DNA of 64,000 nt from an uncultured Eubacteriales bacterium (GTDB lineage: Bacteria > Bacillota > Clostridia > Oscillospirales > Acutalibacteraceae). Under the pieces are notes generated by a model. It was not told the DNA's origin, did not search any database, and worked only from the letters and a program-made list of their open reading frames with translations. Of this stretch, positions 7,772-16,716 are shown piece by piece (positions within the stretch are counted from its first letter, which is position 1; each line of letters opens with the position of its first letter). The translations under genes and the position numbers were made by a program. The stretch covers positions 177,585 through 241,584 of the forward strand of contig CAKSHM010000003.1 of NCBI GenBank assembly GCA_934457415.1. Reading direction: 5' to 3'.

Positions 7772-9657
7772 TGTATTCTTTTAAACTGCCTTTCCAAATC
7801 CCTTTTGGAAAGCTCATAGGCTACCGGTCTTCCGTGCGGGCAGTAGAAAACCTCTCTGTCGCTTAAAACTTTTTTTGCAAGGCTCAACATTTCTTCCGGC
7901 GGCGTCGTAAAATTGGCTTTAATTGCCGCCTTGCAGGCAACAGTATGCAAAATATCCTCTTTTAAATCGTTTGAAACGGCTGTTCCGCCGCATTGAAACA
8001 GTCTTGCCGCGGCGGTAACGGTTTCGGCTATGTCCTCTTTCCTTAAAACCGACGGAACGGCTCTTACCACCACCGACATATTGCCGAAATCCTCTATCTC
8101 AAAGCCCGCCTTTTCAAACTCCTTAAGATTTTCGCAGACGGCGGAATAAATCGCAGGCTCAAGAGAAAGGCTTCTCGGTTCGAGCAGCGCCTGAGAGGAA
8201 ACGGCGGCGCTTTTTAAAAGCTCATTGAAAATTATTCTTTCGTGCGCCGCATGCTTATCTATTATAAAAACGCTTTCGCCCTTTTCGACTATTATATATG
8301 TTCTGAATGCTTCGCCGATAAGCCTTACCTCGGCAATGGGAGCCTTTAACGGCTCTTCTTTCGGCTCTTCCTTAAGTCTTACCTCGGCTGCCGGCATTTT
8401 TATTTCGGGTTCTTCTTTTGTGTCAGGCGGGTTCACATTTATTTCTTCTCTTTTCGGAATTACAATATCGTCCCTTAAAAAAAACGGTGTGCTGTCCTGT
8501 TTAAAATTAAGCACCGAGGGCTTAATTTCGCTAAGCCCGGGTTTTACAGCCTCGGTTTTTTTCTCAATATGTATCGGAGCCGAGGTCTGAAAAAACTTTT
8601 CATAGCTTACCGTATCGGGAGACGGAATTGCTTTTTTGATTCCTCCGATATTTATTTGCGGTCTTGTATCGTTAGAAAAGATTGAAGCCTTGACAGAGGA
8701 ATACACCGCGTCGAAAATTCTTTTTTCATCGGAAAATCTTACCTCTGTTTTTGCCGGATGAACATTAACGTCAACGCTTGAAAACGGCACCGTAAGGTTT
8801 AAAACAAAGCTCGGAAACTTTCCTGTCATAGAGCTGTTCTTATAAGCCTGCTCAACCGCTGCGCAGACTGTTCCCGAGCGGACAAAGCGACCGTTTAAAA
8901 ATGTATACTGCCCCGCTCTCGACTGCCTGCAAAAAACAGGCTTGCAGACATAGCCCGAAACCGAAATTCCGTTTACCTCACTGTTAACAGGGATAAGAGA
9001 AGAGGCAAATTCTCTTCCCAATACCGAATAAATGGCGGCTTTAAGGTCGCCGTTTCCCGAAGTTATAAATTCCGTTTTGGATTCTCTTATAAATTTAAAG
9101 GCAATTTCGGGGTGGGAAAGCGCGGCTCTTTGCATAACCGCCGCAACAGCGTTACCCTCGGAAAAATCCTTTTTCAGGAACTTCATACGTGCCGGCGTAT
9201 TATAAAAAAGGTCGCGGATAATAAGGGTCGTTCCCTTTTCGGCTCCGCATTCGTCGTAAATAATCTCCGCTCCGCCCTCGATTATATAGTGAGTTCCGGT
9301 TTCTTCCGATTCGGTTTTTGTGAACATTTCGACCCTTGAAACGCTGCCTGCCGCCGCAAGCGCCTCGCCGCGGAAGCCTAAGGAAGAAATTGCGTCAAGA
9401 TCCTTGGCATCTTTTATTTTGCTCGTCGCATGGCTCACAAACGCAAGCGGAACGTCCTCGCGGTCTATTCCGCAGCCGTCGTCCGTGATTCTGATATAAG
9501 AAATACCGCCGCGGCGGATTTCCACCGTTATATGTTTGGATTTTGCGTCAATAGAATTTTCAACCGCTTCTTTAACTGCCGACGCAGGTCTTTCTACGAC
9601 CTCGCCCGCTGAAATAAGCTCGAAAACATCCTTCGGCAAAAGATTTATCCTCGGCAT
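7768..9657 (-). CDS. mutL: DNA mismatch repair protein MutL
   Basis: ATP-driven mediator of mismatch repair and, in bacteria lacking MutH, the strand-nicking endonuclease. 629 aa: GHKL ATPase domain (1-330) with VENSIDA, DDGCGID, SLGFRGEAL and RDLFYNTPAR; a disordered linker (about 340-430) with repeated RLKEEPKEEP-type text; and a C-terminal dimerisation/nuclease domain with DKHAAHERIIFNE, ACKAAIKA and CPHGRPVAY. In the metal motif DQHA-x2-E-x4-E the last glutamate is replaced by Asn with a Glu one step later. The linker contains a near-duplicate PAAEVRLKEEP / PIAEVRLIGEA. Start overlaps nothing upstream; 57 bases separate it from mutS. Confidence 0.96.
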   Translation of the reverse strand: MPRINLLPKDVFELISAGEVVERPASAVKEAVENSIDAKSKHITVEIRRGGISYIRITDDGCGIDREDVPLAFVSHATSKIKDAKDLDAISSLGFRGEALAAAGSVSRVEMFTKTESEETGTHYIIEGGAEIIYDECGAEKGTTLIIRDLFYNTPARMKFLKKDFSEGNAVAAVMQRAALSHPEIAFKFIRESKTEFITSGNGDLKAAIYSVLGREFASSLIPVNSEVNGISVSGYVCKPVFCRQSRAGQYTFLNGRFVRSGTVCAAVEQAYKNSSMTGKFPSFVLNLTVPFSSVDVNVHPAKTEVRFSDEKRIFDAVYSSVKASIFSNDTRPQINIGGIKKAIPSPDTVSYEKFFQTSAPIHIEKKTEAVKPGLSEIKPSVLNFKQDSTPFFLRDDIVIPKREEINVNPPDTKEEPEIKMPAAEVRLKEEPKEEPLKAPIAEVRLIGEAFRTYIIVEKGESVFIIDKHAAHERIIFNELLKSAAVSSQALLEPRSLSLEPAIYSAVCENLKEFEKAGFEIEDFGNMSVVVRAVPSVLRKEDIAETVTAAARLFQCGGTAVSNDLKEDILHTVACKAAIKANFTTPPEEMLSLAKKVLSDREVFYCPHGRPVAYELSKRDLERQFKRIQ

Positions 9658-9714
9658 TTTATATCACTTCCCTGTTTTTAAACATCAGCCTGTTTTTTTC
9701 CTCAGGCAAACTTA

Positions 9715-12315
9715 TTAAGCCCTTTGTTCTCTGGCCTTTTTACAAAGACCGTTTAAAACGCCCAGCGCCTCGATCGGCGTTAAGGTATCGACATCAATTC
9801 TTTTAAGCTCACTGCCGATTTCTTCCATATTGCTGCATTTTTCGGGTATTATCTCATTAGCGGCTGTCTTAAAGCTGTTTTCCCCGCCTTTTTCTTCAGC
9901 GCTTTTTAAAATTTCTCTTGCGCGTATGATTACTTCGTCGGGAATACCGCTGAGCTTTGCAACCTCTATTCCGTAGCTCTCGTCAGCTCCGCCTCTTACT
10001 ATTCTTCTTAAAAAGATTATATCATCGCCGTGTTTTTTAACAGCAATATTATAATTTTTAACGCCCTCAAGCTCGGTTTCCATAACAGTAAGCTCATGAT
10101 AATGGGTTGCGAAAAGCGATTTTGCTCCTATTTTATTTTTATCGGCGATAAATTCAAGCACCGCTCTTGCTATTGACATTCCGTCGAAAGTGGAGGTTCC
10201 TCTCCCGATTTCGTCTAATATAAGCAGGCTTTTATTTGTCGCATTTTTAAGAATTGAGGCAACCTCGCTCATCTCAACCATAAAGGTGGATTTTCCGCTC
10301 GCAAGATCATCGGACGCACCGACTCTTGTATACACCGCGTCAACAATTCCGATTTTTGCTTCTCTTGCGGGAACAAAAGAACCTACCTGCGCCATAATTG
10401 TTATAATGGCAACCTGTCTCATATATGTGGATTTCCCTGCCATATTAGGACCGGTTATAATTGCACAGCGGTTTTCGCCGCAGTCAAGAAGCGTATCGTT
10501 TGAAACGAAGGGCACCGAGCTTAATTTTTCTACAACGGGGTGTCTTCCGTCCTTTATAACAATTTCGTTTCCGGTGTTTACTTCCGGACGGTGATAACCG
10601 TTTTCAACGGCTGCCGCGGCAAAGGATATGACTGCGTCAAGCCTTGCGACGCCCTGCGCCGAATGCTGAAATCTTTCAGCCGCTTTAGCTACGGTTTTTC
10701 TTATTTTATCAAATATCTCGTATTCAAGCCCTGTCAGCTTTTCCCTTGCCGTAAGCACCCTTGTTTCGAGATTTTTTACCTCTTCGGTTATAAACCGCTC
10801 GCAGTTAGTAAGCGTCTGCTTGCGGACATAATTTTCGGGAACTCTGTCAAGAAATGAATTTGTGACCTCTATGTAATAGCCGAAAACCTTATTGTATCTT
10901 ACCTTAAGGTTTTTAATTCCCGTTCTTTCGCGTTCCTTTAATTCCAGCTCAATCATTATATCGGTGGAATTGTTAAGATCGTCTCTGTAACGGTCAACGG
11001 TTTCGTTATATCCCGTTTTAATAATCTTGCCGTCCTTCATGGCAAGGGGTGCTTCGGGATCGATTGCGCTTTCGATAAGATCCGCGATATCGTTTAAGGG
11101 GTCGATATCGCAGTCTATAAGCTTTAAATAATCGCTTTTCGCATTTATAAGCGATTGCTTAATAAGGGGAAATCTTCTTACGGTCGCGGCGATATTCAAT
11201 AAATCTCTCGGATTTGCCGAAGAATAAAGCACCTTTGTCATAAGTCGCTCGACATCACGAATTCCGCTTAAATATTCAGCGGTTTCGTTAAGCAATATCG
11301 GGTCAAAGGTCAGCTCCTCTACCGCGTCAAGCCTTGCGTTTATACTTTTAACATTCATCAGGGGCTTTTCAAACCATGACCTCAAAAGGCGCTTGCCCAT
11401 AGCGGTTTTTGTTTTATCAAGCACCCATAAAAGCGAGCCTTTCTTTGCTTTTGAACGCATAGTTTCACTTATCTCAAGGTTTCTGACGGCACCGAGGTCC
11501 AGCCTCATAAACTGCGACTGGGTATAATAATCAACCGAACGCAGATGAACTCCGCTGTTCATTCCTGTTTCCCTGATATATCTTACAGCCGCTCCGAGCG
11601 CGCGCTGTGCAGGGCTGTCCGGAGCGATTTTAAGGTCCGACGGGCTAAGAACATTAAATCCCGTGCAGACGGCGTCCATAGTCGCCTGTCCGTCAAACTC
11701 TTCGGCGTCCCTTTCTGTTACGGTACCCTCAAAGTTGATTTTAAGTGCCTTTGCGGCAATCGGATTCTCGGTAAAGGATTTTTGAGCAATAAGCTCGCTT
11801 GCGTTAAAACGAACAAGCTCGTCCACCGCTCTGCCGATGATGTCTTCTCCCGTAATATCGGTTACATGAGCCTCGCCCGTTGAAATATCGCAAAAAGCAA
11901 TACCGATGCTTCCGTTTTCAAGATACACCGAAGCAAGATAATTATTTCTTGATTCATCAAGCATGGAATCCTCTATTACGGTACCCGGTGTAATTACCCT
12001 TATAACATCCCTTTTTACAAGACCCTTTGCCTTGGCAGGATCCTCTGTCTGCTCGCAGATAGCAACCTTATATCCTCTTTCGACAAGACGGGCAATATAG
12101 CCCTCGCAGCTATGAAACGGCACTCCGCACATAGGCGCGCGCTCTTTGAGACCGCAGTCCTTGCCTGTAAGCACAAGATCAAGCTCATCGGAAGCGGTTT
12201 TTGCGTCATCAAAAAACATCTCATAGAAATCTCCGAGCCTGAAAAACAGAATGCTGTCCTTATTCTGCTCCTTGATTTCCAGATACTGTCTCATCATAGG
12301 CGATAACTCCGCCAT
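9715..12315 (-). CDS. mutS: DNA mismatch repair protein MutS
   Basis: Mismatch-recognition ATPase. 866 aa from ATG 12315 with AAAGGGGAT upstream; a 27-codon upstream extension through the ylbF end is not supported. The mismatch-binding domain carries FFRLGDFYEMF (the Phe-x-Glu wedge) and GKDCGLKERAPMCGVPFHS; the connector, lever and clamp follow; the ABC ATPase at about residues 590-790 has GPNMAGKSTYMRQVA, STFMVEMSE, LLILDEIGRGTSTFDG and FATHYHEL. Standard length for MutS1. It is followed by mutL, giving a mutSL unit downstream of miaB-ylbF. Confidence 0.97.
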   Translation of the reverse strand: MAELSPMMRQYLEIKEQNKDSILFFRLGDFYEMFFDDAKTASDELDLVLTGKDCGLKERAPMCGVPFHSCEGYIARLVERGYKVAICEQTEDPAKAKGLVKRDVIRVITPGTVIEDSMLDESRNNYLASVYLENGSIGIAFCDISTGEAHVTDITGEDIIGRAVDELVRFNASELIAQKSFTENPIAAKALKINFEGTVTERDAEEFDGQATMDAVCTGFNVLSPSDLKIAPDSPAQRALGAAVRYIRETGMNSGVHLRSVDYYTQSQFMRLDLGAVRNLEISETMRSKAKKGSLLWVLDKTKTAMGKRLLRSWFEKPLMNVKSINARLDAVEELTFDPILLNETAEYLSGIRDVERLMTKVLYSSANPRDLLNIAATVRRFPLIKQSLINAKSDYLKLIDCDIDPLNDIADLIESAIDPEAPLAMKDGKIIKTGYNETVDRYRDDLNNSTDIMIELELKERERTGIKNLKVRYNKVFGYYIEVTNSFLDRVPENYVRKQTLTNCERFITEEVKNLETRVLTAREKLTGLEYEIFDKIRKTVAKAAERFQHSAQGVARLDAVISFAAAAVENGYHRPEVNTGNEIVIKDGRHPVVEKLSSVPFVSNDTLLDCGENRCAIITGPNMAGKSTYMRQVAIITIMAQVGSFVPAREAKIGIVDAVYTRVGASDDLASGKSTFMVEMSEVASILKNATNKSLLILDEIGRGTSTFDGMSIARAVLEFIADKNKIGAKSLFATHYHELTVMETELEGVKNYNIAVKKHGDDIIFLRRIVRGGADESYGIEVAKLSGIPDEVIIRAREILKSAEEKGGENSFKTAANEIIPEKCSNMEEIGSELKRIDVDTLTPIEALGVLNGLCKKAREQRA

Positions 12316-12352
12316 GTTTTTATCCCCTTTAATAAAAATGTTGTCAGCGGTA

Positions 12353-12760
12353 TCAGTGGCAGCCGCCGCAGCTTGCACAGCTGCCCGTGCATTCATGGGT
12401 TTCCGGCTCTACCGTCAACGGGTCGGCGCCCTCTGCGCACTGCATAATAATGCTGTTTACATCGTTAAGCAGAGAATCAAGCCCTGCCTTAGCGGTGTTG
12501 TATTCAAGCATTGTCTTTCCCGACATAATTCTCGAATAAACAGCGCGCAGCTCCGAGTTAAGCTCGCCTACCTTTGCCTCGTCCTTTTCATCCTTAGCCA
12601 TTTCCTGATCGAGATTCATTCTGATGATATTGAAATCGCCGATATCCTTCTGTAACTGCTCGTCCTTATCGTTTGCAAGCTTTGCCTTTGCATAAGCGAT
12701 AAAGCGCTCGTCCTTCTGCATTTCTTCTCCTAATTTTCTTGCTGCTTCTAAAATTCCCAT
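12353..12760 (-). CDS. YlbF/YmcA (RicF-like) protein with cysteine-rich tail
   Basis: 135 aa, mostly helical, of the Com_YlbF family (residues 5-110). In Bacillus, YlbF, YmcA and YaaT form an Fe-S complex that stimulates RNA processing and affects sporulation, competence and biofilm. The C-terminal CTGSCASCGGCH has four cysteines and a terminal histidine and could supply Fe-S or metal ligands. Most clostridial genomes keep a ylbF gene between miaB and mutS, as here. Start ATG 12760 has AAAGGAAAA upstream. Which of the two Bacillus homologues it equals cannot be decided from sequence alone. Confidence 0.85.
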   Translation of the reverse strand: MGILEAARKLGEEMQKDERFIAYAKAKLANDKDEQLQKDIGDFNIIRMNLDQEMAKDEKDEAKVGELNSELRAVYSRIMSGKTMLEYNTAKAGLDSLLNDVNSIIMQCAEGADPLTVEPETHECTGSCASCGGCH

Positions 12761-12774
12761 TTTATTTTTTCCTT

Positions 12775-14202
12775 TCAGGTGATTATTTTTCCTTTATAAC
12801 CGTTTTTATATTCGGTAATTTGTACATCGGCGAATTTGCCGAGCATTTCCTTCGGCGCTTTCGCCTCTATGTTTAAAAATCCGTTTGATTTCCCCGTCAA
12901 ATATCCTTCGGATGAAACCTCGTCAAAAAGAACTCTTTTAACGGTTCCTATTACCTTTTCTGTGTCCTCTTTGGCTATCTGCTCCTGAGCCCTTAAAAGC
13001 TCGTCAAACCACTTACCCTTTTCCTCTCTTGAAACAGGGTCCGGCATTTTTGCCGCAGGCGTTCCCTCGCGGGGAGAATAGATAAAGGTGAAAAGCGATG
13101 TAAACCTGACTTTTTTTACAAGCTCGACCGTTTCAAGGAATTCCTCGTAGGTCTCCGTAGGAAAGCCGACTATTATATCGCTTGTAAATTCGATATCGGG
13201 CATTCTTTCTCTGGCCTCGTCGATAAGCCTTAAATAGGCCGCCTTATCGTAATGCCTGTTCATTGCCTTAAGTACCCTGTCCGAGCCGCTCTGAAACGGC
13301 AGATGAAGATGCTTTTCGACCTTTTCGCAGTCTCTCATTGCGTCAAGGAGTTTTAAGGTGCAGTCCTTAGGGTGCGAGGTCATAAATCTTATTCTGAAAT
13401 CGCCGTCAATAGAGTTTATTTTATAAAGCAGATCGGCAAAATCAATTTTTTCTTCAAGACCGCGCCCGTAAGAATTGACATTCTGTCCCAAAAGAGTTAT
13501 TTCCTTAAAGCCGCTGTCAATAAGCTCTTTTGCCTCTTTGATTATTTCATCGGATTTTCTTGATCGCTCTGAGCCCCTTACATAAGGCACAATGCAGTAG
13601 GTGCAGAAATTATTGCACCCGTTCATAACAGGGAGCCAGCCTCTTATTTCCCCGTCTCGCCTGACCGGAATATCCTCGACAATTTCAGAGTTCTCAAGCG
13701 TTCTTTCAAAAACCCTCGATCCCGTCATTCTTCTGTAGATAAATTCCGGCAGTCTGTACTGAACCTGCGTTCCGAAAACGAGGTCGACATAAGGAAAGCT
13801 CTCTTTAAATTTTTTTGCGACATGCTCCTGTTGAGCCATACAGCCGCATACGGCGATAATTATGTTTTTATCCTTAGCCTTATATTTTTTCGTTGCTCCG
13901 ACATTCCCGTAAACCCTGTCCTGAGCATGCTCTCTTACGGCGCATGTATTAAAAAGAATAAACTGCGCTTTTGAGGGGTCATCGGTAAAGCTGTAGCCCA
14001 TTTCGCTTAAAATTCCCTTTATTCTTTCCGAATCGCTGACATTCTGCTGACAGCCGTAGGTTATAACGCAGGCTCTGAATTCCGTACCGAAAAGCTCGGT
14101 ATTCATTTCCTTTACCCTTTGTGCAAACGCCTTCTGTTCAGGCGGAAAAACACAGGCTTTGTACTTGTTTTCCAAATCCTTTTCCTTCCTATATATATTC
14201 AA
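12775..14202 (-). CDS. miaB: tRNA-2-methylthio-N6-dimethylallyladenosine synthase
   Basis: Radical-SAM methylthiotransferase that adds the 2-methylthio group to i6A37 of tRNA. 475 aa: N-terminal MTTase domain with VITYGCQQNVSDSER, FNTCAVREHA and VCGCMAQQ supplying three cluster cysteines; radical SAM domain with CNNFCTYCIVPYVRG; C-terminal TRAM domain (about 410-473). The first 35 residues before the MTTase fold are a charged extension common in clostridial MiaB. It is the first gene after a consensus-like promoter (14206-14234) and heads the mutS-mutL-miaA string, so both enzymes of ms2i6A synthesis share one transcript. Confidence 0.96.
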   Translation of the reverse strand: MNIYRKEKDLENKYKACVFPPEQKAFAQRVKEMNTELFGTEFRACVITYGCQQNVSDSERIKGILSEMGYSFTDDPSKAQFILFNTCAVREHAQDRVYGNVGATKKYKAKDKNIIIAVCGCMAQQEHVAKKFKESFPYVDLVFGTQVQYRLPEFIYRRMTGSRVFERTLENSEIVEDIPVRRDGEIRGWLPVMNGCNNFCTYCIVPYVRGSERSRKSDEIIKEAKELIDSGFKEITLLGQNVNSYGRGLEEKIDFADLLYKINSIDGDFRIRFMTSHPKDCTLKLLDAMRDCEKVEKHLHLPFQSGSDRVLKAMNRHYDKAAYLRLIDEARERMPDIEFTSDIIVGFPTETYEEFLETVELVKKVRFTSLFTFIYSPREGTPAAKMPDPVSREEKGKWFDELLRAQEQIAKEDTEKVIGTVKRVLFDEVSSEGYLTGKSNGFLNIEAKAPKEMLGKFADVQITEYKNGYKGKIIT

Positions 14203-14205
14203 TTT

Positions 14206-14234
14206 ATTATACTATATTTATTACACAAGTTCAA
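14206..14234 (-). promoter_or_regulatory. Promoter of the miaB-mutSL-miaA-sepF string
   Basis: Minus-strand -35 TTGAAC (14234-14229) and -10 TATAAT (14211-14206) with a 17-base spacer, starting only a few bases ahead of the miaB start codon at 14202. The -10 is so close to the ATG that the message would have a very short or no leader, unless miaB starts at a later methionine (the next is MNTELFG, codon 33). No other good promoter is seen downstream until after transketolase. Confidence 0.6.
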
Positions 14235-14269
14235 GCGCAAAAAGCATATTTTTTAAGACTTAATTTGTC

Positions 14270-14298
14270 TTGCTTTATTATGCGTTTTGTTGTAAAAT
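14270..14298 (+). promoter_or_regulatory. Promoter of the OpgB/LtaS-like gene
   Basis: TTGCTT (14270-14275), 17-base spacer, TAAAAT (14293-14298), followed by TTCGGAGGAAAAAG as ribosome site in front of ATG 14337. It is divergent from the miaB promoter; the two -10 boxes lie about 80 bases apart. Confidence 0.55.
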
Positions 14299-14336
14299 AC
14301 ATAAAGAAAATTATCGGATAATTCGGAGGAAAAAGA

Positions 14337-15773
14337 ATGAAAAATACTGAAAAAAACAAAAAAAGTTCTGTTTTTCTTATAATTCTTCTGTCCTTTTGTA
14401 TACTTGTATTCTGTTCCGCCGTATGGTATATAGAAATCTTCGGAAAAACCGGATTTGACTCGGTTATTTTCACACTTTTTGCCGGTACGGAAAACAGCAA
14501 TCCCGTGTTTTTTAAGCTTTATTTTTTATATGCCGTGCTGCCTGCAGCTGCAGCCTCCCTGCTTTTTTGTACCGCAATATTTTTGCCCCTAAAATCAAAG
14601 TATTTTTTAAAAAAGCTTATATCTCTTTGCCTTTGCGCAGTTTTAATTATATCTTCTTTCGGCTTTTCGGGGCTTTTAAGCTATTTTATAAACGGAATGA
14701 AAAAAACCGATATTTATAAAAAAGAATATGTTGACCCGAAAAACACCGACATCGCTTTTCCGGAGGAAAAGAAAAATCTTATTCATATATTTTTAGAGTC
14801 CACCGAGACGACATTTATGTCAAAATCCGAGGGCGGAACGCTTGATAAGAGCGCAACCGAAGAATTGTTTCAGCTTGCAAAAAATAACACGAATTTTTCC
14901 GATACCTTCGGCGTCGGCGGAGGATACGCCATGCCCTCATGTACTTGGACCACCGCCGCAATGATGGCTTATACAACAGGCCTTCCGCTGAAATTAGGCT
15001 TTGAAAACGGCGAATTCTGCGGAAATATGCTGAGAGATCATAAGTCTATAACCGATATTTTATCGGATAACGGTTACGATTTATCTTTAATGGTTGGATC
15101 TCCCGTTGAATACGGACTCAGAAAAAAGCTGTTCGAAAATCATTCGGTAACAACATTTTATGATAAGGAAACCGCGGTCAGAGATAAAATCATACCCGAA
15201 AATTATAATGTCAACTGGGGTTTTGAGGATAAAAAGCTTTTTGAATATGCAAAGCAGGTCATTTTAAAAAAATCGCAGTCGGATAAGCCTTTTGCCTTTT
15301 ATATGCTGACCGCCGACACCCATCATCCCGACGGCTATCTTTGCGCGGACTGTCCTGACAGCTATAAGGAAAAATACGAAAACGTACTTCGGTGCTCTGC
15401 AAAAAGGGTAAACGAGTTCATTTGCTGGATAAAAGAGCAGGAATTTTATAATGATACCGTTATTGTGATAACCGGCGACCATTTATCAATGGCAAATATG
15501 TACATTAAAAGAAATGTTGACGAAAGCTATCAAAGAAGAGTTTATAACTGCTTTATAAACTCCCCTGTTTCAAGCGAGCATTCAAAAAACAGAACATTTA
15601 CCACCCTTGACATGTTTCCAACCGTTTTAAGTTCCTTAGGCTGTGAAATAAGCGGAAACAGATTAGGCTTAGGAACCGATCTTTATTCGGGTGAAAAAAC
15701 CTTAGCCGAAATTTACGGAATTAAAAAAATAAAAAAAGAGCTTTCGAAAAGCTCAGAGTTTTACTATAATTAG
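14337..15773 (+). CDS. LTA synthase / OpgB-like membrane phosphoglycerol transferase
   Basis: 478 aa enzyme of the alkaline-phosphatase/sulfatase fold. Three N-terminal membrane helices (about 12-32, 60-80, 90-115) precede an extracellular sulfatase domain (about 145-460). The catalytic region reads IFLESTETTFM and then TWTTAAMMAYTTGLPL, which resembles E. coli OpgB (ES.ERT and GTGWTIAGMVASQCGIPL family pattern) more than classical LtaS; metal ligands include TADTHHPDG and VITGDHLSM. Predicted to transfer phosphoglycerol or a similar group from phosphatidylglycerol to a surface glycan. Only three helices, versus five in LtaS, is a visible difference. Monocistronic; its TAG stop lies at the edge of an intergenic repeat. 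Confidence 0.82.
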   Translation: MKNTEKNKKSSVFLIILLSFCILVFCSAVWYIEIFGKTGFDSVIFTLFAGTENSNPVFFKLYFLYAVLPAAAASLLFCTAIFLPLKSKYFLKKLISLCLCAVLIISSFGFSGLLSYFINGMKKTDIYKKEYVDPKNTDIAFPEEKKNLIHIFLESTETTFMSKSEGGTLDKSATEELFQLAKNNTNFSDTFGVGGGYAMPSCTWTTAAMMAYTTGLPLKLGFENGEFCGNMLRDHKSITDILSDNGYDLSLMVGSPVEYGLRKKLFENHSVTTFYDKETAVRDKIIPENYNVNWGFEDKKLFEYAKQVILKKSQSDKPFAFYMLTADTHHPDGYLCADCPDSYKEKYENVLRCSAKRVNEFICWIKEQEFYNDTVIVITGDHLSMANMYIKRNVDESYQRRVYNCFINSPVSSEHSKNRTFTTLDMFPTVLSSLGCEISGNRLGLGTDLYSGEKTLAEIYGIKKIKKELSKSSEFYYN

Positions 15774-15975
15774 CTGTCCGGTATTAGTATTCGGTGTCCG
15801 ACCTCTGTGTGCTTGGCAGCGCAAAACAAACTCAAACCCTTGCATCTGAAACGGAGGCTTGGGTTCCGGCAGAAATTAAAAAATAAGGCTCCCTTCATAT
15901 TTGCTATCGCAAATATGAAGGGAGCCTGCGCGCTTTATACGCGACTGATTGGTATTTTCCAATGTCTGATATCTA
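15771..15975. repeat. Intergenic palindromic repeat element, copy R1
   Basis: Fills the gap between two convergent genes. The core is a perfect 18-bp stem with a 4-base loop (15887-15926; arms begin GGCTCCCTTCATATTTGC). Read on the minus strand it shows the module order of the other copies: a TAGATATCAGACATT end, a decayed CAGTCGCG..GCGCG hairpin, the CTCCC..GGGAG hairpin, then AACCCAAGCCTCC and AAGGGTTTG. The TAG stops of both flanking genes (15771-15773 plus, 15975-15973 minus) sit at its two ends. The strong stem can act as terminator for either direction. Confidence 0.75.
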
Positions 15976-16716
15976 CTTGGTAAGATATCTTTCAAGGAAT
16001 TCTTTTGTTTTTTCGTTTTTCGGGCTTTCGAAGATATCGGCTGGTGTACCCTCTTCGCAGATAACGCCGTCCGCCATGAAAACAACCCTTGAAGAAACAT
16101 CCTTTGCAAATGCCATTTCATGGGTTACGACGATCATCGTAAGTCCCTCTTTTGCGAGGTTGCGCATAACATCGAGAACCTCGCCGACCATCTGAGGGTC
16201 GAGCGCGCTGGTAGGCTCGTCAAAAAGCAGCACCTCAGGGTTCATTGCAAGAGCGCGCGCAATAGCTACTCTCTGCTTTTGACCGCCCGAAAGCTGAGAC
16301 GGCTTAGCATTGATATAAGGCGCCATTCCGACCTTCTCAAGGTATTTAAGCGCGGTTTCCTTAGCCTCCGCCTTAGACCTTTTAAGAACCTTAATCTGTC
16401 CTATCATGCAGTTTTTAAGTGCGGTCATATTATTGAAAAGGTTAAAAGACTGAAAAACCATTCCTACATGGGAGCGGTATGCGCTTTCTCCGCCCTTTAT
16501 TTTTTCTATATTTTCCGAGTGATACAAAATCTCGCCCGAGGTAGGTATTTCAAGAAGATTGATACATCTGAGCAATGTTGATTTACCCGATCCCGAAGCA
16601 CCGATTATGCTTATAACCTCTCCTTTTTCAACCTCGAAATCAATATCCGTTAAAACCTCATGCTTACCGAAGGTTTTAGATAAATGTTTAACCTGAAGAA
16701 TAGGCTCCGTCATCAT
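15973..16716 (-). CDS. Amino-acid ABC transporter, ATP-binding protein (lysine-type operon)
   Basis: Cytosolic ATPase of a polar amino acid importer, 247 aa. Walker A GASGSGKSTLL, Q-loop GMVFQSFNLF, signature LSGGQKQRVAIARAL, Walker B LLFDEPTSALD and the switch histidine in VVTHEM are intact, matching the GlnQ/HisP group. The start overlaps the permease stop (ATGATGA context), with AGGAGG well placed. Because the operon begins with a lysine riboswitch, lysine (or a related cationic amino acid) is the likely cargo. Its TAG stop is the first triplet of repeat R1. Confidence 0.93.
   Translation of the reverse strand: MMTEPILQVKHLSKTFGKHEVLTDIDFEVEKGEVISIIGASGSGKSTLLRCINLLEIPTSGEILYHSENIEKIKGGESAYRSHVGMVFQSFNLFNNMTALKNCMIGQIKVLKRSKAEAKETALKYLEKVGMAPYINAKPSQLSGGQKQRVAIARALAMNPEVLLFDEPTSALDPQMVGEVLDVMRNLAKEGLTMIVVTHEMAFAKDVSSRVVFMADGVICEEGTPADIFESPKNEKTKEFLERYLTK

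Noticed and set aside
12251..12655. 134-codon plus-strand open frame across the ylbF/mutS junction
   Set aside because: Antisense to two well-supported genes and without any recognisable motif.
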